From NCBI GenBank assembly GCA_030604195.1, contig JAUVWI010000011.1, positions 1 through 64,000 on the forward strand: a DNA stretch of 64,000 nt, in the 5' to 3' direction. Position numbers and translations under genes: made by a program. This DNA is from Spirochaetales bacterium (GTDB taxonomy: Bacteria > Spirochaetota > Spirochaetia > SZUA-6 > DRHE01). A model generated the notes under the pieces. That model had not been told where the DNA came from. It saw only the letters and a program-made list of their open reading frames with translations, and did not search any database. Within the stretch, counting starts at the first letter, position 1. Every line of letters begins with the position of its first letter. Positions 37,302 through 47,800 of this stretch are shown here, piece by piece.

Positions 37302-38504
37302 ATGTATTGGGTATGTATCTTCCTGTCGCTTATTTTAACTCTAATGAGCTGTCAAACCCAACCAGGGGAGGCAACCTTAAAGGAACCGCTGCCCCTGCCG
37401 GAGGATCCGGGAGAAGAAGTGAAAGCGGTTATCTCTGATTATCCTGTGCAGCCTTCAGTAGATAAAGCCGAGGAATTCCTGGATCAATATTTATCTCGTT
37501 TGTCTTTACGGCAGAAAATCGGGCAGAGATTTATAACCTGGATACCGGGCACCGTAATTTCTGATGAAGCAGAACGGCTGATCAGCGTGGGCTATATAGG
37601 CGGAGTAATTCTCTATGATTACAATATTGCTGACCGCTTACAGTTAAAAACCCTGACAGCAGCGCTTCAGGATTATGCCCGCCGCAATGAACCGGCTATA
37701 GATCTGTGGATCGGCATAGACCAGGAGGGGGGCCGGGTCAGAAGAATTCAATTTAAAAATATTACCAGTTTCTCTGCGCCGTATTTCTGGGCGAAGTATG
37801 AAGACCCCCGCTATATTGAAGCTGCTGCATATATTCTCAACCGGGAGATCCTCGATCTGGGCTGTAATTTAAATTTCTCTCCGGTTTTAGACCTTTATGC
37901 TAAGGGTGACCACACCATTATCGGAGACCGTTCCCTTGGCAGTGATTCCGGTATTGTGGGGCAGCTCGGGACCAGCTATCTGAAAGGGGCTAAAGAGGCG
38001 GGGATTATCGCGGTTGCCAAGCATTTTCCCGGCCATGGCCTTACCATGGTTGATTCTCATTTTGAGCTTCCGGTGGTGGCGGCGGCTGAAGAGTACCTGA
38101 TTAGCAATGATCTTGTGCCCTTTCAAATGGCTATTGAAAGCGGTGTTGATATGATCATGACCGCCCATGTGCTTTATAAGGAGATCGATCCCGTATATCC
38201 AGCCACCCTTTCCAGGGCTATACTGACCGGGCTTCTGCGTGAAAGAATGGGTTTTGAAGGGGTGATAATCTCTGATCAGATCACCATGGGGGCGCTGACC
38301 AATAATTTCAGTATCAGGGAGATAATCAAGAATTGCTTACTGGCCGGTGTTGACCTGATTTTATGCGAGAATTCTTACGACACCATTGAGCTCATTGAGA
38401 TTGCTGAAGATCTCTATGAAAGAGGTGAAATTCCTGGGGAAGAGATTGATCAGAGCATCAGAAGGATTGTGAAGCTGAAAGTAAAGTATGGCCTGATAAA
38501 TTGA
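37302..38504 (+). CDS. beta-N-acetylhexosaminidase, lipoprotein NagZ-like (GH3)
   Basis: A 400-residue glycoside hydrolase family 3 enzyme. The N-terminus is a lipoprotein signal (LTLMSC, C17), so the enzyme is membrane-anchored outside the cytoplasm, unlike cytoplasmic E. coli NagZ. The catalytic Asp-His dyad of NagZ enzymes is in VDSH, within VAKHFPGHGLTMVDSH (an Asp often found after GHG is Leu here), and the nucleophile Asp lies in IISDQITMGAL. It probably trims GlcNAc from peptidoglycan fragments or glycans. Two NAD-salvage genes follow. Confidence 0.9.
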   Translation: MYWVCIFLSLILTLMSCQTQPGEATLKEPLPLPEDPGEEVKAVISDYPVQPSVDKAEEFLDQYLSRLSLRQKIGQRFITWIPGTVISDEAERLISVGYIGGVILYDYNIADRLQLKTLTAALQDYARRNEPAIDLWIGIDQEGGRVRRIQFKNITSFSAPYFWAKYEDPRYIEAAAYILNREILDLGCNLNFSPVLDLYAKGDHTIIGDRSLGSDSGIVGQLGTSYLKGAKEAGIIAVAKHFPGHGLTMVDSHFELPVVAAAEEYLISNDLVPFQMAIESGVDMIMTAHVLYKEIDPVYPATLSRAILTGLLRERMGFEGVIISDQITMGALTNNFSIREIIKNCLLAGVDLILCENSYDTIELIEIAEDLYERGEIPGEEIDQSIRRIVKLKVKYGLIN

Positions 38505-38516
38505 AGGAGTTATATT

Positions 38517-39155
38517 GTGGTTTCTTTAGTAGATTCTAAGAGCGCCTTACTGGTTATCGATGTACAGAATGATTTTTGCCCGGGCGGGCAATTAGCCGTA
38601 GAAGAGGGCCACAGGGTGGTTCCGGTAATTAACCGGATTATGGGGCTTTTCGGATTGGTCGCAGCTACCCAGGACTGGCATCCCGCAGACCATCTCTCTT
38701 TTGCTGCAAATCATTCGGGAAAAAAGGTCTTTGATACTGTAGAGGTGTGCGGGATTGACCAGATACTCTGGCCGGAGCACTGTATAGCCGGTACCCGGGG
38801 GGCGGAATTTCATCCGGATTTGCACAGCGCCGCTTTTGATATGATACTGCGTAAAGGCAGGCAGAAGGAGCTCGATTCCTATTCCGCATTTTTAGAAAAT
38901 GATCACAGAAGGGCCACGGGCCTTGAGTTTTATTTAAAGGGCCTTGAGGTAAGCAGGATCTTTCTATGCGGTATTGCCACTGATGTCTGTGTATATTACT
39001 CTGCACTCGATGGAGTTGCCCTTGGTTTCGAGGTGTTTGTTATTGAAGACGGCTGCAGGGGTATTGATACTCCGCCGGGCACTCTTAAAGAAAGGATAGA
39101 TAAATTGATCACCGAGGGCGTGAAGGTAATTAATTCAAAAGAACTTAAAGCATGA
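38517..39155 (+). CDS. pncA: nicotinamidase
   Basis: A 212-residue cysteine hydrolase that converts nicotinamide to nicotinate. The catalytic triad is visible: D15 (LLVIDVQNDFCPGGQL), K113 (ILRKGRQ) and C158 (CGIATDVCV). Metal ligands are D53, H55 and a later His (WPEHC). GTG start with AAGGAG upstream. It overlaps pncB by 4 bases; the pair makes nicotinate mononucleotide for NAD recycling. Confidence 0.96.
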   Translation: MVSLVDSKSALLVIDVQNDFCPGGQLAVEEGHRVVPVINRIMGLFGLVAATQDWHPADHLSFAANHSGKKVFDTVEVCGIDQILWPEHCIAGTRGAEFHPDLHSAAFDMILRKGRQKELDSYSAFLENDHRRATGLEFYLKGLEVSRIFLCGIATDVCVYYSALDGVALGFEVFVIEDGCRGIDTPPGTLKERIDKLITEGVKVINSKELKA

Positions 39156-40588
39156 AACATCATTCAGCCCTGTTGACCGACCTTTATGAGTTAACCATGA
39201 TCCAGGGTTATCTGCACTATGATTATAACCCGGGGGTAGTCTTTGACATGTTTTTCAGAAGGCAGCCCTTTAACGGCGGTTTCACCATATTTGCCGGCCT
39301 GGATGATCTTTTAAAGGGACTTAAAGGTTTGAGCTTCTCAAAGGATGACCTTGAATATCTGGCCGGACTGAAAATCTTTTCCCGGTCTTTCCTTGACTAC
39401 CTGGCGGATTTTCGCTTTAAAGGGGACATCTATTCAGTTGATGAGGGTCTTCCCGTATTTCCAGATGAGCCCCTTATCCGGGTACATGCTTCTCTAATTG
39501 AAGCGCAGTTGATCGAGAGCTACCTACTGAATGTTATTAATTTTCAGACGCTGATAGCCACTAAAACAGCCAGGATCTATCTGGCCTCCGGTAAAGGAAC
39601 AATACTGGAATTCGGATTGCGGCGGGCGCAGGGGCTGGACGGCGCTATTTCAGCATCCCGGGCGGCTTTTATCGGCGGCGCTGCGGCCACCTCCAATACC
39701 CTGGCGGGAAGGATGTTCGGCATCCCGGTCAAAGGCACCATGGCCCATTCCTGGGTTATGTCCTTTGAGAGTGAGCTGGAGGCTTTTGAGAAATATGCCG
39801 GGGTTTATCCGGATGAATGCATCCTGCTAATTGACACCTATGACACCCTGGAAAGCGGCCTGGTAAATGCCATCAAGGTGGGGCGGAGGCTGTTGAAAGA
39901 GGGACATCATAATTTCGGCATACGTCTTGATTCCGGTGACCTGGAGTATCTTTCTAAAAAGGTAAGGGCAGAGATGGACAGGGCGGGTCTGACCGGGGCA
40001 AAGATCTCTGTTTCCAATGAACTTGATGAAAATATAATTCACCAGCTTTTAACGGATGGCGCGCCAATAGATTATTGGGGCGTTGGCACTAACCTGGTTA
40101 CGGCAAAGGGTGATTCCGCTCTTACCGGGGTATATAAATTAAAAGCGCGTGAAAAAGATGGCCGTTTCCAGCCCACAATTAAGGTTTCCAATAATCCGGA
40201 GAAAATCACCAATCCAGGTATCAAGCAGGTTTATCGTTTCTACAATGGCCAGGGGTATCCTATTGCCGATCTGATGACCCTGGATGATGAGGAAATTATT
40301 TCAGGCAGATCATACCGTTTCTACCATCCCCGCTATCTCTACCGCTCAATGCTTGTATCCGGATGCAGCCGGATTGAACCGCTGCTCTCCCTAAAAATGA
40401 AGGGAGGAGAAATAAGCGCTGACCTGCCTGATCTGAAAACAATCCAGCGGCGCTGTAAAGAGAATCTGGATAGAATAGACAGCAGTTATAAAAGGCTTAT
40501 AAACCCCCATATCTATAAAGTATCAATTTCACAAAAGCTGAGGGATCTCAAACTTGGCATGATAGAAGAGTACAGCAACCGCAGGTGA
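39152..40588 (+). CDS. pncB: nicotinate phosphoribosyltransferase
   Basis: A 478-residue enzyme joining nicotinate with PRPP. Recognisable segments are LLTDLYELTMIQGY at the start, FELGLRR-like ILEFGLRRAQG, GTMAHSWVMSF, LLIDTYDTLESG and FGIRLDSGDL. The His phosphorylated during catalysis in the family is likely that of AHSW. It is coupled to pncA and would use nicotinate made there. Length fits the bacterial PncB group with a C-terminal extension. Confidence 0.95.
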   Translation: MKHHSALLTDLYELTMIQGYLHYDYNPGVVFDMFFRRQPFNGGFTIFAGLDDLLKGLKGLSFSKDDLEYLAGLKIFSRSFLDYLADFRFKGDIYSVDEGLPVFPDEPLIRVHASLIEAQLIESYLLNVINFQTLIATKTARIYLASGKGTILEFGLRRAQGLDGAISASRAAFIGGAAATSNTLAGRMFGIPVKGTMAHSWVMSFESELEAFEKYAGVYPDECILLIDTYDTLESGLVNAIKVGRRLLKEGHHNFGIRLDSGDLEYLSKKVRAEMDRAGLTGAKISVSNELDENIIHQLLTDGAPIDYWGVGTNLVTAKGDSALTGVYKLKAREKDGRFQPTIKVSNNPEKITNPGIKQVYRFYNGQGYPIADLMTLDDEEIISGRSYRFYHPRYLYRSMLVSGCSRIEPLLSLKMKGGEISADLPDLKTIQRRCKENLDRIDSSYKRLINPHIYKVSISQKLRDLKLGMIEEYSNRR

Positions 40589-40615
40589 TTGAATCGGACT
40601 GCAGCTGTTTTGATA

Positions 40616-41761
40616 TTATTGATTCGGTTGCCTTTTTCTTGTGCCGGAAGCCTTTTCAGGATCGCTGCCGGGTTTTACCGCCTGGCCGGCCAGGCGCACG
40701 GCGGCCCCGTCCCGCAGGCTTTCCTGCCCCACGGTAATCACCAGCTCTCCGGGGTTCAGGCCGGAGGTTATCTCCACCCATTCTCCCTCGGACAGGCCGA
40801 GGGTAACCGGAGTCCGGACTGCGCTGCCCTGCTTAAAGACAAACACCAGCTCCCGCTCCCGCTCCAGTATCACTGCTTTTTTGGGAACAGCCAGTGCAGA
40901 CTTCCTGGTGCGGATCGGCAGGCTTAAGGTGGCAAACATACCCGGCTTAAGCGCGTGATCGGATTGATCCAGCTCAACAGTGATCCTGATGGTACCACTG
41001 GCCGCATCCACCACCGGGCTGATCCGTTTTACCCTGCCGTTGAAATCCTTTCCGGCCATGGACTCTAAGGCAACCGCCACTCTCTGACCCTCCCGGATCG
41101 CTCCGATCTGCCGCTCAGGGATATTGATCACGGCATACAGGGGATCAAAGTCGCCTATACTGAAGGTTTTTTGATTAACGCCTACCCAATGGCCGACATC
41201 TATCAGCCTGCTGGTTACAATTCCCGGGATCGACGAGCTGAGCTCGGTGTTTTGAAGCTTGACCCTGGCCTGCTCAAGCTTTATCCGGCTCAGCTCCAGC
41301 TGATAGCGCTGCCGCTCGTATTCCTCTTTGGTAACCAGGTCGGAGTTCATCAGCTCCCGGGTGCGCTCAAAGATACCGCTGTAATTCTCTACATGGGCCT
41401 GGGCTTCCCGCACCTCCAGCAGAATTTCCTGCTGATCAAGCCTGGCCAGAACCGCCCCCTGGGCCACTGTGTCGCCTTCTTCAACCAGTACCTCTACCAC
41501 TTCGCCGGCGGTTTTGGCCAGCACCTCGATAAGGCGCTCAGCCTCCAGCGTGGCGGTGGTTACGATGTACTCAGAAAGGTCGCGCAAAGAAGCAGGCTCA
41601 GCTATGACGGGGAAAGCAGGTGCCTCGCCGGCGGTCCTGGAAGCTGCGCCGCCGGCAAAGGAGACGGTGGAATTGTTCCGGCTGCAGAAGGAAAGTAGGA
41701 GCACACCAACCACAACCGCAGTCACTAACAAAATATTTTTTCGCTTTGATTTCATCCTCAT
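40616..41761 (-). CDS. RND efflux adaptor (membrane fusion protein)
   Basis: A 381-residue HlyD/AcrA-type adaptor that joins the inner-membrane pump to the outer-membrane channel. The N-terminus has a hydrophobic signal ending LLLSFC, a loose lipobox. The hairpin region (about 95-165) is flanked by lipoyl half-motifs (VEVLVEEGDTVAQGAVLARLD and SSIPGIVTSRLIDVGHWV), followed by the beta-barrel domain. It is last in the operon, overlapping the pump gene by ATGA, and its place after two pumps is unusual; many operons put the adaptor first. Confidence 0.93.
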   Translation of the reverse strand: MRMKSKRKNILLVTAVVVGVLLLSFCSRNNSTVSFAGGAASRTAGEAPAFPVIAEPASLRDLSEYIVTTATLEAERLIEVLAKTAGEVVEVLVEEGDTVAQGAVLARLDQQEILLEVREAQAHVENYSGIFERTRELMNSDLVTKEEYERQRYQLELSRIKLEQARVKLQNTELSSSIPGIVTSRLIDVGHWVGVNQKTFSIGDFDPLYAVINIPERQIGAIREGQRVAVALESMAGKDFNGRVKRISPVVDAASGTIRITVELDQSDHALKPGMFATLSLPIRTRKSALAVPKKAVILERERELVFVFKQGSAVRTPVTLGLSEGEWVEITSGLNPGELVITVGQESLRDGAAVRLAGQAVKPGSDPEKASGTRKRQPNQ

Positions 41762-44700
41762 AGTTCCTCATTTTTTCGCAGATTGGACATCCGGACACTC
41801 CTGATTACACGTCCGGCAAAAATTTCGAAGTCATCGATAATCGAGTAAATTGTCGGTGTTATAATCAGGGTCAGGAAGGTTGAAGTGGTCAAACCGCCCA
41901 CCAGGGCCAGGGCAATAGGTCCATACTGACCGGCCCTGCCCTCTGTGGGTCCGAATATTTCAGGAAAGAGCAGGGGCGCGACCAGGGGCATCAACCCGAG
42001 CAGAGTGGTGGCCACGGTCATCAGAATAGGTCTAAGCCGGTTCTGGCCGCCGGTAATAATAGCCTGGCGGCGGCTCAACCCCTCTTTGCGGAGGTGATTG
42101 ATATGATCCACCAGAATGATCCCGTTATTCACTACTACACCGCATAGCACCATGATGCCCAGCCAGGAGTTGGAGTTAAGGGTGGTGTTGGTAAGGTAGA
42201 AAAGAATAGACACCCCGATCACGGAAAAGGGTATGGAAAAAAGAATGGTCACGGGGTGGATAAAGGACTCAAAAAGGGAGGCCATTACCAGGTAGACGAA
42301 TATCAGAGCCAGTGTAAGGGCGAATATGGAAAGTTGTTCCGATTCCCGGAAGCGGCGAAAGCTCTGCCCCATCTGCCAGGTATAGCCCGGAGGCAGCTCG
42401 ACTTCTGTCATCTCTTTCTCTATCTGCGCCTCCAGGGAGGTCATGCCCCGCCGGTCGGTGTTGGCCGATATGGTAACGATCCGCCTGCCCCCTTCACGCT
42501 GAATGGATAAGGCGCCGGCAGCCAGTTTGAAATCGGCCAGTGAACCCAGGGGCACCGAATTTTCCCGGGTATCGAGGCTGAGTTGCCTGATCTGCTGCAG
42601 GGAGAGCTGGTCCTCCTCCCTGATGCCAACCCTGATGGGGATCTCGCCATCCTCTGTTTGGAAGCGGCCGGTGGAGCTGGAGCTTAAGCGGGAGGCAATA
42701 GCCCGGCCCACTTCGCTCAATGAAAGACCCAGGTTCACGGCCTTGCCGCGATCCACTGAAACATGCACTTCCTCATCCCCTGACTCCAGGTTGGTATCTA
42801 CATCGCTGACCCCGGAAATACGGCTTACCCGTTCTTTTACCTCCTCGGCCAGTATACTCAGCAGAGTGCTGTTCTCACCCATGAGCTCCACACTAACGGT
42901 GGAATCACCGCCGCCCAGCCCCTGGCGCCTGCCAACGGTAAAGGAGATGCCCGGTATCTCCGGAAGGGCCGCGCGGACCGCGTCGTTCAGCTCCCGGGTG
43001 CTTCTGTGACTCTCCTCCAGATCATTGAAGTAGACTGAAATAGATCCCCGGCCGTGTCTGAAATTGGTGGAGAGCATCTTGATCTCCAGCTCGTCGCGCT
43101 TTGCCAGTAGAGCGTTTTCAGTTTCTATCAGTACCTCCCGGATCTCCTCCATGCCGTAGTCGCGGGGGAGAACAACATTGATGTTCATGCGCCGGGAGGG
43201 GGCGGGCGGGGTGAACTCCCGCTCAATCATGGTAAAGAGGAATATCCCGCCTGCCAGAAAGAGGCAGGTAATACCCAGGGCGATCCAGCGATGGCTAAGG
43301 GTCCAGCCTATTATGCGGGAGTATACACGTATGAGCCAGCGAATTACCCGGTGGCGTCCCCGCTCTTTTCCGGTAAATAGCCGTGAAGAGATAAGCGGAA
43401 TAAGGGTGAGCGATACAAAAAGAGAGGCAATCAGGGCAACCACAATGGAGAGCCCGAAATCACGCATAAATACACCGAATGAAGAGTGGGCCGTAAAAAC
43501 AAGGGGCACAAACACGATAATCGTGGTCAGAGTGGCCGCGGTAACCGGCATGGTCACCTCTCCTGCACCATTAACTGCAGCGTTAATGGGGGATGCGCCC
43601 TCCTCGCGGTGGCGGTAAATATTCTCCAGTACCACCACACTGTTGTCCACCAGCATGCCCACGGCCAACATGAGTCCGCTGAGAGAAATAATATTCAGGG
43701 TTACCGGCATATTCCATACACGGAGGAGAATGAACATAATGGTGAAGGTGCAGAGAATCGAGATGGGAATGGCTAACGCGATAATCAGGGTGGAGCGCAG
43801 TTTCAGCAGGAAGAGGAAGAGCATGACCACGGCCAGCACACCGCCGATAATGCCGGCGTTCCTCAGAGCCTTCAGGGAGGCCTTTATTTCTGCGGCCTGA
43901 TCGAAAAACACCTGCAGCGTGAGATCTCTCATTCCGGGTTCGGCCTGTAATTCATCCAATGTCCGGGAAACCTTTTCCGAAACCTCCACTATATTTGCCG
44001 TAGATGCTTTGTAGATACGCACGGAAACCGCATCCTGGCTGTTCAGCCTCTGGTAATATCGCTTCTCAGGAAAGGTATAGGCAACCTCTCCCAGATCCCG
44101 GAGGCGGACGCTGCCTATGGGAAGTTGTGCTATCTGGCCGATATCGGAAAACTCACCCTTGACCCTGACCACGTACTTGCGGCTTCCGTCGATAAGGTAG
44201 CCTGCGGAGAGGCTGAGGTTGTTGGCATTGAGGCTGCGGGTAATCTGATCAACAGAAATCCTATGGGCTGCCAGGAGAGCGGCCTGCAGTTCAATCACTA
44301 TTTCACGGCTCTGGATACCCTGAACGTCCACATCCGCCACACCCTCCAGGCGCAGAAGACGGGGTGTCAGAACATGCTCCACCAGGTGGCTCAGCTCATT
44401 CAGGGGACCATCCCAGGCAATGGAGAAATTGAGGATAGGCATATCGGTGTTCTGCCAGCGGCGGATTACCACCGAACCCAGGTCCTCCGGCAGCTCTCCC
44501 CGGACCTGGTCCAGCCGATCGCGGATTTCCACCATGGCCAGCTCCATATCGGTGGACTGTTCGAATTCCATGCGGATGCGCGCGGAGTTGGTGGTTGAGG
44601 TTGATGAAATGGTTTTCAGCTTCTGCGCCCCGCCCATAACCCCTTCGATTGGCAGGGTAACCAGCGCTTCAATATCCTCAGGGGACGAGGTCTTGTAGTT

Positions 44701-44847
44701 GGCGTTGATTACCAGAAAGGGGCTTTCTATTTCCGGCAGAAAGAGCAGGGGAAGACGCCCCACGGAAAAGAGGCCGAGCAGAGAAACCGAGGCAATGAGG
44801 ATAACCGTAATAAAGGGCCTGCGCACGGAGTATTCGGACAGGGTCAT
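41758..44847 (-). CDS. RND efflux transporter, second pump gene
   Basis: A 1029-residue RND family (HAE1-like) inner-membrane pump: TM1 near the N-terminus (RRPFITVILIASVSLLGL), two large periplasmic porter loops and 12 TM helices. The TM4 proton-relay region reads AVGMLVDNSVVVLENIYRH, keeping the first Asp (of the usual DD or DN pair). TM10-12 carry LVDHINHLRKEGLSRRQAI. Drives drug or lipid export with protons. It overlaps the other pump gene by 4 bases, so two different pumps are made from the same message, as in MdtB-MdtC heterotrimers. Confidence 0.94.
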   Translation of the reverse strand: MTLSEYSVRRPFITVILIASVSLLGLFSVGRLPLLFLPEIESPFLVINANYKTSSPEDIEALVTLPIEGVMGGAQKLKTISSTSTTNSARIRMEFEQSTDMELAMVEIRDRLDQVRGELPEDLGSVVIRRWQNTDMPILNFSIAWDGPLNELSHLVEHVLTPRLLRLEGVADVDVQGIQSREIVIELQAALLAAHRISVDQITRSLNANNLSLSAGYLIDGSRKYVVRVKGEFSDIGQIAQLPIGSVRLRDLGEVAYTFPEKRYYQRLNSQDAVSVRIYKASTANIVEVSEKVSRTLDELQAEPGMRDLTLQVFFDQAAEIKASLKALRNAGIIGGVLAVVMLFLFLLKLRSTLIIALAIPISILCTFTIMFILLRVWNMPVTLNIISLSGLMLAVGMLVDNSVVVLENIYRHREEGASPINAAVNGAGEVTMPVTAATLTTIIVFVPLVFTAHSSFGVFMRDFGLSIVVALIASLFVSLTLIPLISSRLFTGKERGRHRVIRWLIRVYSRIIGWTLSHRWIALGITCLFLAGGIFLFTMIEREFTPPAPSRRMNINVVLPRDYGMEEIREVLIETENALLAKRDELEIKMLSTNFRHGRGSISVYFNDLEESHRSTRELNDAVRAALPEIPGISFTVGRRQGLGGGDSTVSVELMGENSTLLSILAEEVKERVSRISGVSDVDTNLESGDEEVHVSVDRGKAVNLGLSLSEVGRAIASRLSSSSTGRFQTEDGEIPIRVGIREEDQLSLQQIRQLSLDTRENSVPLGSLADFKLAAGALSIQREGGRRIVTISANTDRRGMTSLEAQIEKEMTEVELPPGYTWQMGQSFRRFRESEQLSIFALTLALIFVYLVMASLFESFIHPVTILFSIPFSVIGVSILFYLTNTTLNSNSWLGIMVLCGVVVNNGIILVDHINHLRKEGLSRRQAIITGGQNRLRPILMTVATTLLGLMPLVAPLLFPEIFGPTEGRAGQYGPIALALVGGLTTSTFLTLIITPTIYSIIDDFEIFAGRVIRSVRMSNLRKNEEL

Positions 44848-47800
44848 AGGCCCGCCCCTTCCCGGATATCCTCTGCCGTTGGAATCTTCTTCCTGTCCAC
44901 CGCAGCATATAGAGTGGGAATTAGGATCAGGGTCAGCAGTGTTGAAAAGATCAGGCCGCCGATAACCGTAACGGCCATGGGCGAACGGATCTCCGATCCC
45001 TCGCCGAATCCTAAAGCCATGGGTAAAAGTCCGAGCACAGTAGTGGCTGTGGTAATCAGGATGGGCCTTAACCGCCTGCTCGCCGCTTCCATGATGGCGC
45101 GGATAGGTTCTACGCCTGCCCGTTTAAGCTGATTGATCGTATCCACCAGGATAATGGCATTGTTGACCACAATACCGGCCATCATAATAACCCCGATAAG
45201 GACCACAACACTGATAGAGGTGCCCGTGGCAATGAGTATGAGCACCACGCCGATCAATCCGAAGGGAATGGCAGCCATAATGATAAGCGGATGAATGAGA
45301 GACTCAAATTGAGCGGCCATTACCAGATAGACCAGGATCATAGCCAGGATCATAGCCAGGATCATGGAGTTGAAAGAGAGAGCCATCTCCTGCCTCTGTC
45401 CACCAATGGTTACTGTAAAATCCCGGGGCAGTGGGTAATCGGCAATGACTCTTTCGATTTCCTCAACTGTGGATCCCAGGTCTCTGCCGGTAATGTTCAT
45501 GGTGATCAAGGCGGTCCGCTCCTGATCCTGCCGCCTTATTTCCACCGGACCCCGTACTATGGTAATCTCCGCCAGGGCGGAAAGGGGAATGAGGACTCCG
45601 CCGATGCCGGCCACGGTAAGCCGGCGAATATCTTCGATTGAAGCCCGGTCCTGAATCCTGCTGCGCACCCTGATGTCTATTCTGCGCTCCGAAGAGGAGT
45701 ATTCTGAGGCTACTTCCCCCTGGATTTTCTCCCTTATAATCTGTGCCAGGCTGGAGATATCCAATCCCAGCGCAGCCAGACGCTCACGGTTAAAGCTTAT
45801 CAGGATTTCCGGATTTCCCCCCTGTAGACTGGCACTGATGTCCGCCAGACCGGAAATCGATTCCAGCCTGGAAGCCAGGTCAACGGCTATCCCCTCCAGG
45901 AGCTGTAGATTATACCCCTTAACCTGCAGGGAAACAGGCGCTTTAAAAGAAAAGAGGGCGGGACGGCTGAACCTGACCGCTATACCAGGGACCCCGGCAA
46001 AGCGCGAGCGCAGGTTTTCCATAACCTGCTCCTCCTCTGCTCCGCGCAGGCCCTCTTTAAGGGTCACATTGAGCTGTCCCAGACTCTCCCTGGTTTCCGC
46101 CTGGGCTGCGCTGGTACCACCCAGGGCTCCGGCCAGGCTGTAGGTCATCTCTACTTCGGGACTCTCTGCTGTTATGGCGGTCAAGGTACGGATCAGGTCA
46201 TCCGTCTGAGCCACAGGAGTTCCCCCGGCTGTTTCCACCTCTACAATAAACTCCCCCTGGCTCACCTCCGGGATCAGCTCTCTGCCGATAAAGGGCAAAA
46301 GGGGCGCTGTCACTCCAAGAAGGGCCAGAGCGCTGATAATGACTATAGCCCGGTGGGCAAGGGCCCAGGAAAGGGCTTTCGGATAGAGGCGGGTGACAGC
46401 CGAAATGGCCAGATCAAAGAGGAAGTAGAGCGGACGGAGAAGCAGGTCAAGCCCCCTGCCAAGGAGGATGATGATATTTTTAAGCCCCACCAGGGACGCC
46501 GCAGCAATCTGGACAATGATTTCATTTTTGCCCTGATTCGAGGCTGCAGAATTGGGGCTGCTTGGAGAAGTCATTTGAGAAGTGGGCGCCTCCAGGGATG
46601 AGAGCATGGGAACCAGGGTTAAAGCTACGGCCAGGGAGGCGAGCAGAGAAAAAGTAACGGTAAGGGCCTGGTCGAAGAAGAGCTGTCCGGCAATTCCCTG
46701 CACAAAGATCACCGGGAAAAATACACAGATGGTGGTCAGTGTAGCGGCAATAACAGCAGGACCCACTTCAACGGCGCCCTTTTCTGCCGCCTCTTTCGGA
46801 GTAGAGCCGCTCTCACTGTACCGGTTGATGGATTCAAGAACCACGATTGAATTGTCTACCAGCATGCCTATGCCCAGGGCCAGGCCGCCCAGGGACATGA
46901 TGTTAAGGGTCACATCTGTCAGGAACATAAGGGAAAACGCGGCCAGCACCGAGATAGGAATGGCCAGGCTCACAATGAAGGTGGAGCGGGCTCTGCGGAT
47001 AAAGAAGTAGAGTATGATCAGGGCCAGCAGTCCGCCCAGGAGCGCGGTTTTAATTACCTCGCGGATCGATTCCCGAATGAAGCGGCTCTGGTCTGCGATA
47101 ATAGTGAGCTCTACCCGGTCTGATAGGCGGTCAAGACGTTCCCGTATACGGCCGGCAACCGCCACGGTGTTGGTGGCGGCTTCTTTGAAAATAGCGATCT
47201 CAACACTCTCCCGGCCATTGGTCCTGGTTATAACAGTCCTCTCTTTAATCCCTGTACCGATGACCGCTACATCCTCAAGCTTGATGAAGGGCGCATCCTG
47301 TTCGCTGATTACTATTGAACCGATCGCTTCCACACTGTGAAAGCGGCCCATGATTCGCACCAGGTATTCGGCCTCCCCCTCTTTGATGGTGCCGCCGGTG
47401 AGGTTGATGTTTTCCGCATTCAGCCGTGATATTACCCGTGACAGGGGAATCCCCAGCCGTGCCAGCCGCGCCTCGTTGATCTCGACCTGTATCTCCTCTT
47501 CGGTGCCGCCGCTGACCATAACGGATGCCACGCCCTCGATGGATTCCAGGGTGCGTTTGACCTCTTCCTCTGCCAGGAGGCGGAGGCCGGAAAGGTCATC
47601 CTTGTCTGTGCCTGTGAGGCTGAGCCGCATAATCGGCGCCTGCGAGGGATCAAAGCGCAGGAGCAGGGGTTTTTCAGCATCCCCGGGGAGGCGCACCCTG
47701 TCCAGCTTCTCGCGGATTTCAAGGGAGGCGAAATCCATCCGTGTTCCCCAGTCGAATTCCACCACCACGTCAGAGAGTCCAGGGCGGGATATGGAAGAGA

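Noticed and set aside
45330-45366. Tandem 12-base repeat (ATCATAGCCAGG) inside the first RND pump gene
   Set aside because: It encodes MILAMILA in a transmembrane helix; the helix has the normal length for the family, so it is not an expansion.
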